Below, in pieces: positions 1 through 9,296 of a stretch of 64,000 nucleotides of DNA. Within the stretch, counting starts at the first letter, position 1; every line of letters starts with the position of its first letter. The DNA comes from Palsa-295 sp963785585 (GTDB taxonomy: Bacteria; Acidobacteriota; Terriglobia; Acidiferrales; UBA7541): the NCBI GenBank assembly GCA_963785585.1, contig CAWAVW010000003.1:403213-467212 (forward strand). Reading direction: 5' to 3'. The notes under the pieces are model-generated. The model saw nothing but the letters and a program-made list of their open reading frames with translations. It was not told where the DNA came from and made no database searches. Both the position numbers and the translations under genes were made by a program.

Positions 1-243
1 AAACGCAAATACCGACGCCAGAAACGCCGGATACCCGGGAACGCGCATGTCCACCGGCGTGAGCACGCCATTCACCGGAAATCCGTAAACGCCGTTCTTC
101 AGCCAATTCCATGCCAGCTCGATGTAGAATGGAGCATCGCCTGAATCGGTGACCGGAAATTTCAGGACGAGGTAAACCCGCATCGCACACCCAGCCAGCA
201 GCGCGAGCGCGACATTTCCACGCAGTTTATTTTGAGGGGTCAT
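1..243 (-). CDS. GT-C glycosyltransferase, N-terminal part (cut by window edge)
   Basis: Reading leftward from an ATG at 243 there is an open frame of 81 codons to the window edge with no stop. The peptide begins with a short basic head and a hydrophobic segment, then carries an acidic DSGD stretch, aromatic helices and an RVPGYPAF motif. This is the pattern of the first transmembrane helix and first periplasmic loop of polyprenol-phosphate-sugar dependent (GT39/ArnT-like, PMT_2) transferases, where acidic loop residues form the active site. It is divergent from the polysaccharide fusion gene 39 bp away, so both may concern surface glycans. Family inferred from motif style only; the rest of the gene lies outside the window. 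Confidence 0.6.
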   Translation of the reverse strand, partial: MTPQNKLRGNVALALLAGCAMRVYLVLKFPVTDSGDAPFYIELAWNWLKNGVYGFPVNGVLTPVDMRVPGYPAFLASVFAF

Positions 244-282
244 TGACAGCTATCTGGTCCGCGGCTAGCTTGGATTGCAAGT

Positions 283-3200
283 ATGCCTGAACGCAAGCCC
301 ATATTTTACGATCAGGAACGCCGTCGCTGGCGACGCACGCGCCGTGTGCTGGAGGTTACAGGCGGACTGTTCACCCTGATCCTGATCGTTTTCTTGATCA
401 ACGTGTTTAACAAGCCGGATTTGCCGGACATTTTGCAGGCGGCCACGCATTGGGGGATCCACGCCGTCCCCACGAAGACAAAACCAAAACCCACCCGCCA
501 GGGACGCAAACGCAAGATCGCCAACCTTGGTAAAGAACCGCAGAATTACGACCCTCTTCGCGCGGCGTTCTACGTGAGCGACGATCCCACCAGCCTCGCT
601 TCCTTGCAATTGCACTATCGCGACATCGATTTGCTGATTCCCGAAGCGCTTCACGCGTTTCAATCCGATGGCAGCCTGCAGATCGAGCCCGATCCGAAAC
701 TCACCAACTGGCTGCAGACCAGCGGCGTGGAACTTCCCATGATGCCGATGGTCAACAACTACGACGGGAAAGATTGGAACGTCAAGGAACTGGCGCAAAT
801 GCTGGCGCATCCCGAGGCGCGCGCCAGGCTCTCCAAAGCTCTTGCGGATTTTGTGGTCAGCCAGCATCAAGCCGGCGTCGTTGTGGATTTCGAGCTGATC
901 GAACAGGCCACGCAGCCGGACTTTGCAAAGTTCATTCACGACCTGGCGTCCGCCTTGCACGCAGCTAATCTGAAATTGATGGTTGCGCTGCCCGCGGCGG
1001 ACTGGAGCTACGACTACAAATACATTTCGTCGCAAGCCGATGCCGTGATCCTGATGAATTACGATCTTCACTACCCCACTTCCGATCCCGGCCCGATCGC
1101 TTCGCAGGATTGGTTCGAGCGCAACATCGAAAATATCCTGAAGATCGTGCCCGCCGACAAAATCGTGATGGGCATCGCCAATTACGGCTACGACTGGCCG
1201 ACGAAGACGAAAGCAAACCCGCATCCCGTCGCGACGGGTGTTACGTTCCAACAGGCCATCATCACCGCCGTCGAATCGGAATCGGATGTCACGTTCGATG
1301 CCGACACGCTCAATCCTCATTATTCCTACGCGGACGAGCAAAACAACATTCACACCGTCTGGATGCTCGACGGCGTGACCGGCTACAACCAGCTGCGTGC
1401 AGCGGAACGGCAGGGAGTTCGCGGCACAGCGCTGTGGCGGCTGGGCATGGAAGACCCATCGATCTGGTCGATTTGGGACGCCACGCATCCGGACGACGCG
1501 ATCCGCGCCAAGATTGAAGAGGTCCCGCCCGGATACGATTTGATCATCGAGGGCGCCGGCGATATCTGGCGCATCACCGCCACGCCGCAAAGCGGCCGCC
1601 GCACGTTTGACTACGACGCCTCGTCCGACATTTTCGACGACGAGTCGTACCAGAGCTATCCGCTTTCCTGGCGCATCCAGGCCATGGGCCTGCAGCCTCA
1701 CAAGCTCGCGCTCACGTTTGACGACGGCCCCGATCCGGAATGGACGCCGAAAATTCTGCAAATTCTGAAAGACAAGAACGTTCCTGCGGCATTTTTTGTT
1801 ATCGGCGAATCCGCCAACCAGTACACCGGGCTCGTCCGCCAGGAATATCAGCAGGGAAATGAAGTCGGCAACCACACCTTCACGCATCCGGATTTCGAGA
1901 CGATTTCCAAATCGCAGTTGCAGATCGAATTGAACTTAACCGAGCTGTTGCTCGAAAGTAATTTGGGCGTGAAGACGCTGCTGTTCCGCCCGCCGTACGG
2001 CATCGACCACCAGCCCGAAACCGCCAGCGAAATTCAGATGCTGCCGATTCCCCAGGCCATGGGGTACATCATCGTCGGAGCGCAAATCGACCCGCACGAT
2101 TGGGGCGAGGGCGACGGACTTCCTCCGGCGAAAGCCGACGTGCTCGTTCAGCGCGTGCTTGCCGATACCGCCAAGGGCCGCGGCAACATTATTCTGAATC
2201 ACGACGGCGGCGGCGACCGCAGCCAGACCGTAATTGCCTTGCCGCAAATCATCGATCAGCTTCGTGCCAAGGGCTACGAATTTGTTTCCGTCTCCGATTT
2301 GCTGAACCAAACGCGCGCGCAGGTGATGCCTCCGCTGTCGCACGAGGAATGGCTGCTGGTCCGCGCCGATGCCTTCATTTTTGAAGTGTTCCGCTGGTTC
2401 CGCGGCGGGATCGCATTTATTTTCATGGCTGGGATTTTGCTGGTGAGCGCTCGTGCGCTCATCGTCGGTCTGCTCGCGCTGATTGAAAAGCTGCGTCCCG
2501 CGCCGTCCGATCATCCGGAATACAAACCGCAGGTCACGGTGCTTGTGCCCGCGTACAACGAAGAAGCCGCCATTGTGCAGACCGTCAGCTCGGCGCTTGC
2601 CTGCGATTACCCGAATCTCGAGGTTCTCGTGGTCGATGACGGCTCCAAGGATCGCACCGCTGAGTTGGTGCGGACGAATTTCGGCTCGGATCCCCGCGTA
2701 CGCCTGATTCAGCAGCCCAATCGGGGCAAGCCCTCCGCGTTGAACCACGGCCTTGCCGAAGCTACGGGCGAAATCATCGTTTCGATCGATGGCGATACGG
2801 TTGTTGATCCGGAAGCGATTCCGCGCCTGGTTCGGCATTTTGCCGATCCCAGGGTCGGCGCCGTGGCCGGCAACGTAAAGGTGATGAACCGCAATCGCTG
2901 GCTCACGCGCTGGCAGGCGCTGGAGTACATCACCAGCCAGAACCTGGAAAAGCGCGCATTCGATTTGCTGAATTGCATTCCCGTCGTTCCGGGCGCGGTG
3001 GGAGCGTGGCGTACGAGTTTGCTTCGCGAAAAGCACGGATTTTCCGGAGATACCGTAGCGGAAGACACCGACCTGACCCTGACGATTCGCCGCGACGGCT
3101 GGAAAATTTTGTATGACGAAGAGGCGATCGGCCGCACCGAAGTTCCAGAGACCGTGGAAACTTTGATTCGCCAGCGTTTCCGCTGGACCTTCGGAACCTT

Positions 3201-3654
3201 GCAGGCCGTTTGGAAACATCGCGACGCGACCGGCAAGCCGCGCTACGGCACGCTTGGCTGGATTGCGATTCCCAATATTTTTCTTTTTCAGATCATTCTG
3301 CCGATGGTTTCGCCGATCATCGACTTATTGTTCCTGCTGTCGCTCGCTCTGTGGGGGCTTGGTCAACTGCGAATCGCGCGGTTGCCGCAATTGTGGACAC
3401 TGCAAGACGTGGAGCGCTCGCTGATCTTTTTCGCCATCTTCATGTTGATCGACTTGCTTACGTGCGTCGTCGCCTTCGCGCTCGAAAAGGGCGAAGACTG
3501 GACGTTGCTGGCGCCTCTGATTCTTCAGCGCTTTTATTACCGGCAAATGATGTACGTCGTGTTGTTCCGCGCCTTGAAAGAGGCCGTCAGCGGCCGGCCG
3601 GTCGGCTGGCGCGGCGTCGAGCCGCAACTGCCGACGCCCGCTACAAATCCCTGA
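283..3654 (+). CDS. GH18-like / polysaccharide deacetylase / GT2 membrane fusion protein
   Basis: An 1123-residue protein with three enzymatic modules. A transmembrane anchor lies near residues 23-43. Residues about 85-400 look like a GH18 barrel, with the acidic VVVDFE strand end near 200 and ILMNYDLHY near 250. Residues about 470-680 are a NodB-type polysaccharide deacetylase with TFDDGPD (near 478), HTFTHPD (near 531), RPPYG (near 569) and HDGGG (near 640). After a transmembrane helix (705-730) comes a processive GT2 domain from about 750 (VLVPAYNEE, DGDT near 836, EDTD near 927, QRFRW near 964), then several C-terminal helices. The likely role is synthesis and trimming of an N-acetylglucosamine-containing polysaccharide, with GT2 facing the cytoplasm and the deacetylase and GH18 outside. 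The polymer is not identifiable from sequence. Confidence 0.88.
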   Translation: MPERKPIFYDQERRRWRRTRRVLEVTGGLFTLILIVFLINVFNKPDLPDILQAATHWGIHAVPTKTKPKPTRQGRKRKIANLGKEPQNYDPLRAAFYVSDDPTSLASLQLHYRDIDLLIPEALHAFQSDGSLQIEPDPKLTNWLQTSGVELPMMPMVNNYDGKDWNVKELAQMLAHPEARARLSKALADFVVSQHQAGVVVDFELIEQATQPDFAKFIHDLASALHAANLKLMVALPAADWSYDYKYISSQADAVILMNYDLHYPTSDPGPIASQDWFERNIENILKIVPADKIVMGIANYGYDWPTKTKANPHPVATGVTFQQAIITAVESESDVTFDADTLNPHYSYADEQNNIHTVWMLDGVTGYNQLRAAERQGVRGTALWRLGMEDPSIWSIWDATHPDDAIRAKIEEVPPGYDLIIEGAGDIWRITATPQSGRRTFDYDASSDIFDDESYQSYPLSWRIQAMGLQPHKLALTFDDGPDPEWTPKILQILKDKNVPAAFFVIGESANQYTGLVRQEYQQGNEVGNHTFTHPDFETISKSQLQIELNLTELLLESNLGVKTLLFRPPYGIDHQPETASEIQMLPIPQAMGYIIVGAQIDPHDWGEGDGLPPAKADVLVQRVLADTAKGRGNIILNHDGGGDRSQTVIALPQIIDQLRAKGYEFVSVSDLLNQTRAQVMPPLSHEEWLLVRADAFIFEVFRWFRGGIAFIFMAGILLVSARALIVGLLALIEKLRPAPSDHPEYKPQVTVLVPAYNEEAAIVQTVSSALACDYPNLEVLVVDDGSKDRTAELVRTNFGSDPRVRLIQQPNRGKPSALNHGLAEATGEIIVSIDGDTVVDPEAIPRLVRHFADPRVGAVAGNVKVMNRNRWLTRWQALEYITSQNLEKRAFDLLNCIPVVPGAVGAWRTSLLREKHGFSGDTVAEDTDLTLTIRRDGWKILYDEEAIGRTEVPETVETLIRQRFRWTFGTLQAVWKHRDATGKPRYGTLGWIAIPNIFLFQIILPMVSPIIDLLFLLSLALWGLGQLRIARLPQLWTLQDVERSLIFFAIFMLIDLLTCVVAFALEKGEDWTLLAPLILQRFYYRQMMYVVLFRALKEAVSGRPVGWRGVEPQLPTPATNP

Positions 3655-3695
3655 TTCGCGCGGTGTGCGGCGAAATAATCGCACCCGCCTACCAA

Positions 3696-4157
3696 TCACC
3701 CAGCCTGCAACGCCGCCAGCACTTCCGCGCCGTGGCCTTTCGGCGTCACGTTGTTCCAGATCTTCCGGATCTTGCCGTCCGTGCCGATCCAAAACGTCAT
3801 TCGCACGATTCCCAGGAAAGTTTTGCCCAGGAAGCTCTTCATCCGTCGCGCATCGTAAGCCGAAATCACTTTGTATTCCGTGTCCGCAAGCAGCGGAAAA
3901 TTCAGGTGGTGCTTTTCCTTGAAATGGGTCTGGGCTTCAACGGTGTCCGCGCTGCATCCGATAATCGCCGTATTCAGCGCTTCAAATTTCTTGATGTCGT
4001 TGCGAAATGCGTTCGCTTCATGAACGCAGCCCGGCGTATTCGCCTTCGGATAAAAATACAGAATCACGTTCTTGCCATTGTAGTCCGCGAGCGAAACCGT
4101 CGATCCGTCGTCCGCCGTCGCGGTGAAACACGGTGCCTTGTCGCCTTCATTCAACAT
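3696..4157 (-). CDS. bcp: peroxiredoxin, Bcp/PrxQ family
   Basis: A 153-residue thioredoxin-fold thiol peroxidase that reduces hydrogen peroxide and organic hydroperoxides in the cytoplasm. The peroxidatic cysteine is C44 in the PKANTPGC motif. The resolving cysteine found five residues later in E. coli Bcp is absent (N49); other cysteines are C10 and C68, so the enzyme may be 1-Cys or use an unusual partner. Length is normal for the family. It lies head-to-tail 31 bp after gatB, the two transcribed leftward, so co-transcription is possible. The N-terminal MLNEGDKAP is standard for Bcp and supports the start. Confidence 0.92.
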   Translation of the reverse strand: MLNEGDKAPCFTATADDGSTVSLADYNGKNVILYFYPKANTPGCVHEANAFRNDIKKFEALNTAIIGCSADTVEAQTHFKEKHHLNFPLLADTEYKVISAYDARRMKSFLGKTFLGIVRMTFWIGTDGKIRKIWNNVTPKGHGAEVLAALQAG

Positions 4158-4188
4158 GAGAGCTTCTCCGCTTGTAGAAAGAGTGGGC

Positions 4189-5679
4189 CTACGCGCCTGC
4201 CAGCACGCGTTTTAGAATTTCATGCACGGTTTGCGGGTTCGCCTGACCCCGCGTTTCCTTCATCACCTGGCCGACGAAGAATTTGAATACGCCTTCGCTT
4301 CCGGATTTGTACTTCGCCAGATTGTCCGGACTTTTCGCCACCACGGCGCGGGCGATCGTTTCGATCGCGCTGGTGTCCGAAATCTGCGCCAGCCCTTCGG
4401 ATGCGATAATGTCCGCGGGCTTTTTGCCCGTATCAAACATCGCCGCAAACACTTTCTTGCCGCTCGCCGCGGTGATTTCGCCGCGCTGCACGATCGCCAG
4501 CAATTCCGCGAGCGCCGCCGGTGCCACCGGGCAATCTTCAATTTCTTTCTGCGCGTCGTTCAATCGCCGCAGCAGCTCCACGGAAATCCAGCTCGCTGCC
4601 GCTTTGGGCGGGGCGCCTGCACGTACGGCTGCTTCGAAATAATCCGCCAGCGCGCGCGTGGCGGTCAGCACCCCCGCGTCGTACGCTGCCACGCCGTGCT
4701 CGCTGATAAACCGTTGCCGGCGCGCTTCGGGCAGCTCGGGCATCGCGCCGCGAACCTCCGCCACAAACGCCGCGGACGCTTTCACCGGCAATAGGTCGGG
4801 ATCGGGAAAATACCGGTAATCGTGCGCGAATTCCTTCGAACGCATCGACTCGGTTCTTCCCGCCGCCACGTTCCACAGCCGCGTTTCCTGCACGATCGTT
4901 CCGCCGGCTTCGAGCACTCCGATTTGCCGCACGATTTCGTATTCCAGCGCATGCGCCAGATAGCGGAACGAATTCAGGTTCTTGGCTTCCACTTTCGTTC
5001 CGAATTTCGGCGCGCCGCGCAGCCGCACGCTCACGTTCGCGTCGCAACGCAGCGAACCCTCTTCCATGTTGCAGTCGCTCACCTCGGTGTACTGAAGCAC
5101 TTGTTTCAGCGTCGTCAAATAGGAATACGCTTCGGCGGGCGTGCGAATATCAGGCTCGGAGACGATTTCCGCCAGCGGCATCCCGCACCGGTTGTAATCG
5201 ATGTAGCTCCAGCGGTCCGAATCGGCGAAGCCTTCGTGTAGATTCTTGGCGGCATCTTCTTCCATGTGAAGGCGCGTGATACCAATGCGTTTCGTCGAGC
5301 CATCCACGTCGATATCCAGCCAGCCGTTCACCGCCAGCGGCAATTCGTACTGCGAAATTTGGTAGCCCTTCGGAAGGTCGGGATAAAAATAATTTTTGCG
5401 CGCAAAAACGGAGTGCTCTTGCACCGTGCAGTTCAGAGCCAGCGAAGCGCGCGTGGCTAGCTCGCGAGCTTTGCCGTTGAAAACGGGCAGCGCCCCCGGC
5501 AGTCCCAGGCATACCGGACACGTGTTCGCGTTCGGCGCATTGCCGAAGCGTGTCGAACATCCGCAGAACGCTTTTGTGACCGTCTTGAGCTGGACGTGCA
5601 CCTCCAGCCCGATGACGGGCTCATACTTCGCCATCAACTCCGGCGAGATGCTGAGTTCCTCTTTCGCGGTTGGGTTCAT
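4189..5679 (-). CDS. gatB: Asp-tRNA(Asn)/Glu-tRNA(Gln) amidotransferase subunit B
   Basis: GatB of the GatCAB complex, which amidates misacylated Glu-tRNAGln and Asp-tRNAAsn. Family signatures are clear: VIGLEVHVQL near the N terminus, the zinc-site cysteines CGCS and CPVC, the LPGALPV block and YFYPDLPKGYQISQ. The C-terminal YqeY-like tail is present (ending EILKRVLAGA). Three in-frame ATGs compete (5700, 5679, 5634). I prefer 5679 because the 5700 ATG overlaps a TATACT box and an ISPEL-type leader before AKYEPVIG fits the family as I know it; 5634 has a GGAG just upstream and cannot be excluded. gatA and gatC are not in the window. Confidence 0.93.
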   Translation of the reverse strand: MNPTAKEELSISPELMAKYEPVIGLEVHVQLKTVTKAFCGCSTRFGNAPNANTCPVCLGLPGALPVFNGKARELATRASLALNCTVQEHSVFARKNYFYPDLPKGYQISQYELPLAVNGWLDIDVDGSTKRIGITRLHMEEDAAKNLHEGFADSDRWSYIDYNRCGMPLAEIVSEPDIRTPAEAYSYLTTLKQVLQYTEVSDCNMEEGSLRCDANVSVRLRGAPKFGTKVEAKNLNSFRYLAHALEYEIVRQIGVLEAGGTIVQETRLWNVAAGRTESMRSKEFAHDYRYFPDPDLLPVKASAAFVAEVRGAMPELPEARRQRFISEHGVAAYDAGVLTATRALADYFEAAVRAGAPPKAAASWISVELLRRLNDAQKEIEDCPVAPAALAELLAIVQRGEITAASGKKVFAAMFDTGKKPADIIASEGLAQISDTSAIETIARAVVAKSPDNLAKYKSGSEGVFKFFVGQVMKETRGQANPQTVHEILKRVLAGA

Positions 5680-5690
5680 CGGAAAACGCA

Positions 5691-5696
5691 AGTATA
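5691..5696 (-). promoter_or_regulatory. -10-like box before gatB
   Basis: TATACT on the minus strand, 11 nt before the ATG at 5679. It would give a leader of only a few bases. No good -35 hexamer is visible 16-18 nt upstream, so this is a weak call. Confidence 0.35.
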
Positions 5697-5859
5697 CCAT
5701 CCGCGCAAAAATCGCGCTTCCGCCGGAAACAGGCTTGGTCTGGCCAAATGGGACGCGCGCAGTCGCCGAACTCCCAGCAAATTCTCAGCAAATTACCAGA
5801 CGAGCGAATCGAGGCAGCCCTCCACGGCGCTGCCTCGTCCGCTCACCCGCCGGCTGTGG

Positions 5860-8040
5860 CTACCGGTCGCCGCCCCAAATGTAACGCAGGCCCAGCCGGT
5901 AGTTCCGCCCCAGCGCTGGATAACCGATCGCGTCGGAGTATTGCTTGTCGAACAGATTCTCCACCCGGGCGGTAACGGCAAAACCATAGTGAACCGGAAC
6001 CACCGCCGCGAAATCCCACCGGACGTAACTCGGCGTACTCGTATAGCCGAGCCCCAGGAAGTCGCTGTCCGTTCTGCGTCCTACGTACGTGCCCGCCAGA
6101 TTCCAGTTCGTCTTCCGAAATTTCGCGTTGAAGATCAGGTTCCCGGCGTTGAGCGGGCGCAAAAACAGGCGATTGCCCGGCGCCAGCGTCGGATCGTAGT
6201 AGTTCGGCGAAACGAGCACGCGCGAATTATCGTAGCTGTAGTTTCCGACGATGTTCAGCCACGAAGTGACCTTCGCTTCCACCGTCGAGTTGGCCCCGTA
6301 AGCGCGCGCCTTGTCGGTATTGAAATACGTCCCCCCGCCGTAAGGGCATTGGGTGGTGGGCGCCGAACCCGCGAAACTTACGATGTTGTAAAACTCGTTG
6401 TGAAAATAATCGAGCGTGAAACGCACCCGATTCGAAGCAAACAATTGCTCGATTCCGGTATTGAACGTCTTGCTCCGCTCCGGATCGAGCAGCGGGTTGC
6501 CCGGGTAGCAGGGATCTCCGCTGAAGGATTGATCGAAATTCGGCTCCTTGATTCCTTCCCCATACGAGGAGCGAATCCGCGTCGCGCCGAGAATCTCGTT
6601 TCCGTAGCGAAGCGTATAGCTGCCGCCCACGCGCGGCACAAAACGCGTGCCGAACTGCGCGTTGTCTTCCGCGCGCCCTCCCACCACCAAATTGAAACGC
6701 GGCGTGAAGTTGTAGTGAACCTCCGAATATCCGGCCATGTTGTTCCGGCGCTGGTGCGGGCCGTCGGGATTTCCGTTCTCCACCTCGTACTCGTAGCCCA
6801 CCGTTGCGCCGCCGTTGCGAAATAGATAGCTCAGTTGGTCGCTGAATCCGGCGCGGTTGTATTGATTGAAATCCAGGAACGGCGGGTAGGGAGGATCCGG
6901 CGTCACGTACAGTTGGCGATTGTAATTTTCGGTGCCTGCCAGATGATTTTGCCAATGATCCGAAAGCGTCGCATCCCAGCTGACCGTCGCAAACACGTCG
7001 AGCAGTCGCGCGTTTTGGCCGATCGCCGGAGGCTCAAGCAGCGTCTGGCCCGGCTGGTCCGCATAACTATCCGCGGTGCGCACCGTTAGCCGCAGTTGGT
7101 TTTTGTCATTCAGCTTGTAGCCGAAATTCCCGGATAGCCCGGTATCCTTGAACGCGTCGTACACTCCCTGGCCTTCCGTCGAAAAGTAGGAGCCAGCCAC
7201 CGAGTAATCAAACCTGCCGGCCAGTCCGCTGATCTGGATCTTGCCAAGTCCCGCGCCAAATGTGCCGCCATCGCCCTCGAATTCAATCACCGGAATGCGC
7301 GTTGTGCCGCGATGGCTGAATAGCGAAACCACTCCGCTGAGAGCGTCGGAACCGTACAAAGCGCTCGACGCTCCGTGTACGACTTCGATTTTGTCGATGT
7401 TGTTCATGTCGAGATTCGAAAGATCGATGGTGCCGCCCGGCTGGTTCATCGGCGCGCCGTCCACCAAAAATTTGGTGAAGTTGGAATTTCCGCCGTCCAG
7501 GAAAAACGATGTGATGCCGCCGTAGGCGCCAAGCCGCGCGAACGTGGTGCCCGGCGACGAATTCAGCATCGGCGCCAGCCACAGTTCCTGGCGTTCCTCG
7601 ATATCCGCTGCCGTGATGACGCTCACCGGAGAGATCGTCACGGCGGCGCGCTCGGGATCGAGCGAATCGGACACGATTACGCTCGAAGAAAGCACCGCGA
7701 GTTGCAGCCGGACGTCCCACGCGCGCGACTCCTCCGCGGCAAGGCGGAAGGTTTGATCGACCGGCGTGAATCCGTCACTGAGGATGCTGACTTTGTAGAT
7801 TCCGGCAGCGACCGTCAGTGAAAAGCGTCCGTCCGCGCCCGACCGGGTTTCAATCGCGGCGGATGCGGGAGCATTTTCGGATTGCGCGCGAACGATCGCT
7901 CCGGCGACGGCGCCGCCGCTCGCGTCTGTAACCGTTCCGGAGATTTTTGCAGTTTGTTGAGCGCGGGTGAGGATCGGCAAAAACAGAAGAAGCGCAAAAA
8001 TACTTCGTGCAAATAGGCGTAGAGCGCTGCGTAGTCTCAT
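5860..8040 (-). CDS. btuB: TonB-dependent receptor, probable corrinoid (BtuB-type) receptor
   Basis: Outer-membrane receptor of about 726 residues. A signal peptide (basic MRLRSALRLF, hydrophobic core, cut after TRAQ) is followed by a carboxypeptidase-regulatory-like domain (ISGTVTDASGGAVAGA) typical of Acidobacteriota/Bacteroidota receptors, then a plug domain (SGVVSLFSHRG region) and a 22-strand barrel ending in the aromatic LRYIWGGDR tail. The start at 8040 gives the signal peptide; an upstream in-frame ATG at 8112 would add a non-signal extension inside the leader. The substrate is assigned from context: a cobalamin riboswitch lies directly upstream and btuF-btuC-btuD are next to it. The receptor sequence alone does not prove B12 specificity. 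Confidence 0.85.
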   Translation of the reverse strand: MRLRSALRLFARSIFALLLFLPILTRAQQTAKISGTVTDASGGAVAGAIVRAQSENAPASAAIETRSGADGRFSLTVAAGIYKVSILSDGFTPVDQTFRLAAEESRAWDVRLQLAVLSSSVIVSDSLDPERAAVTISPVSVITAADIEERQELWLAPMLNSSPGTTFARLGAYGGITSFFLDGGNSNFTKFLVDGAPMNQPGGTIDLSNLDMNNIDKIEVVHGASSALYGSDALSGVVSLFSHRGTTRIPVIEFEGDGGTFGAGLGKIQISGLAGRFDYSVAGSYFSTEGQGVYDAFKDTGLSGNFGYKLNDKNQLRLTVRTADSYADQPGQTLLEPPAIGQNARLLDVFATVSWDATLSDHWQNHLAGTENYNRQLYVTPDPPYPPFLDFNQYNRAGFSDQLSYLFRNGGATVGYEYEVENGNPDGPHQRRNNMAGYSEVHYNFTPRFNLVVGGRAEDNAQFGTRFVPRVGGSYTLRYGNEILGATRIRSSYGEGIKEPNFDQSFSGDPCYPGNPLLDPERSKTFNTGIEQLFASNRVRFTLDYFHNEFYNIVSFAGSAPTTQCPYGGGTYFNTDKARAYGANSTVEAKVTSWLNIVGNYSYDNSRVLVSPNYYDPTLAPGNRLFLRPLNAGNLIFNAKFRKTNWNLAGTYVGRRTDSDFLGLGYTSTPSYVRWDFAAVVPVHYGFAVTARVENLFDKQYSDAIGYPALGRNYRLGLRYIWGGDR

Positions 8041-8051
8041 GGTGTCCCTTT

Positions 8052-8069
8052 CTCCCTCTCGCGCGGGAG
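8052..8069 (-). promoter_or_regulatory. possible ribosome-site hairpin before the TonB receptor
   Basis: CTCCC and GGGAG form a 5-bp hairpin with an 8-nt loop just upstream of the receptor ATG. The 3' arm is purine-rich and lies in the Shine-Dalgarno zone, so the riboswitch could act by occluding it. A structural suggestion only. Confidence 0.3.
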
Positions 8070-8120
8070 CAGAAGGTTGTCTGGAATGGCTCGCGCCCCA
8101 TGCGCTTGCCAATCCGGATT

Positions 8121-8362
8121 GAGACTCCGCCGGTCTCCTGGCTTGGCGGTTGCCCGAAATCGTCCCGGGCGCTCCGCGGATTCATCTGGCCTGGGCCAAA
8201 CGAATCAACGAAACCAGCGCGGCCTTCCCATCGTCGCTCGAATCGCGCCAACGAAACCGCTTTGCGATTCGGTCAACCAACAGTGGCGTGCGCTGAAACT
8301 TTTCCGCCTTACAGTCGCGCGGCGGCGACGGATTTTCACCGTCTTCCCATCCGCGGAGTCTC
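8121..8362 (-). promoter_or_regulatory. cobalamin riboswitch upstream of TonB receptor
   Basis: On the minus strand the conserved elements appear in order: GATGGGAA (8351-8344), GGTGAAAATCC (8340-8330), a GCGCGACTGTAA block, GCCACTG (8287-8281), GGGAAGG (8229-8223) and the B12 box AGCCAGGAGACCGGC (8143-8129). The ends close in a perfect 10-bp P1 helix: GAGACTCCGC (8362-8353) pairs with GCGGAGTCTC (8130-8121). The element lies between btuD and the receptor, so the receptor has its own B12 control even though it follows the btuFCD genes. Confidence 0.95.
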
Positions 8363-8432
8363 TGGTTAGTGTTTACAGCGCCGCAACGCGTGGCCGGCGC
8401 CGCCTTCGCAATGCCATGTGGATTTGCGGAAT

Positions 8433-9296
8433 CTAACGGCTGCCGCGCAGGATCACGCGAGGCCGCCCGGTGTTCCGCATTTCCACTTCCAGCGGCGCGT
8501 CGAACACTTCTTCGAGCACGTCGCGTTGGTACACTTCTTCCGGCGTCCCGATGCGCAGGCATTTGCCTTTGTGCAGTAACGCGATTCGATCGGAAAATTC
8601 CGCCGCCAGATTCAATTCGTGCGTAACCACGATCACCGTGTAGCGGTTCTCATCGGCCAGCTTGCGCAGCCGCCGCAGCAGTTCCACTTTGCCGCCGATG
8701 TCCAGATGCTGTGTCGGCTCATCCAGCAGCAGCAGCGCGGGCTGCTGCGCCATTGCCCGCGCAAGAATCACGCGCTGCTTTTCGCCGCCCGATAGTTGAT
8801 CCATCCAGCGGTCGCGCAATGCGTCCGCGCCCGCTTGCGCCAGCGCATTGCCGGCCATCAGGCAATCCTCGGCCGATTCGAAGCGCAGCCGCTTTCCATA
8901 CGGATAGCGCCCCTGCAGCACGTATTCCCACACGCGCAGCGGGAATAGAAGCTCACTTTCCTGCGAGACCAGCGCGATGCGTTGCGCGCGCGTGCGCAGT
9001 TCCATTGCGCTCACTTCCGCGCCGTCCACTTCCACCCGTCCCGACAGCGGCTTCATCAATCCGGCCAGCAATTTCAGCAGCGTCGATTTGCCGCTCGCGT
9101 TGGGTCCCAGGATCGCCACCAGTTCCCGCTGGTTTGCTTCAAAGCTCACCGGCCCCAGCGCGAATTTCGGCGCGGTGCGATCGGTTGCCGAGTACGCGTA
9201 GCTGGCCTGCTCCACTTTCAAGCGAACGCGCGGATTCGACAGATGCGGCATCGAGTGCGCCATCACCGACGTTCCGCTTCCCGGCGTCGCGCTCAT
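8433..9296 (-). CDS. btuD: cobalamin/Fe-siderophore-type ABC transporter ATPase
   Basis: A 287-residue ABC ATPase of the FecE/BtuD family. Walker A GPNASGKST lies near residue 61, the Q-loop in ALVSQESEL, the signature LSGGEKQR near 167, Walker B LLLLDEPT near 184 and the switch histidine in VVTHELN. The start at 9296 overlaps the btuC stop as ATGA, showing translational coupling. Longer upstream frames run inside btuC and are not meaningful. The protein powers corrinoid import with the BtuC-type permease. Specificity comes from the two flanking cobalamin riboswitches. Confidence 0.92.
   Translation of the reverse strand: MSATPGSGTSVMAHSMPHLSNPRVRLKVEQASYAYSATDRTAPKFALGPVSFEANQRELVAILGPNASGKSTLLKLLAGLMKPLSGRVEVDGAEVSAMELRTRAQRIALVSQESELLFPLRVWEYVLQGRYPYGKRLRFESAEDCLMAGNALAQAGADALRDRWMDQLSGGEKQRVILARAMAQQPALLLLDEPTQHLDIGGKVELLRRLRKLADENRYTVIVVTHELNLAAEFSDRIALLHKGKCLRIGTPEEVYQRDVLEEVFDAPLEVEMRNTGRPRVILRGSR

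Noticed and set aside
265..3236. Long open frames opposite the GH18/deacetylase/GT2 gene
   Set aside because: They mirror a well-supported gene, lack domains and are Arg/His/Gly-rich, as expected from antisense of GC-rich codons.
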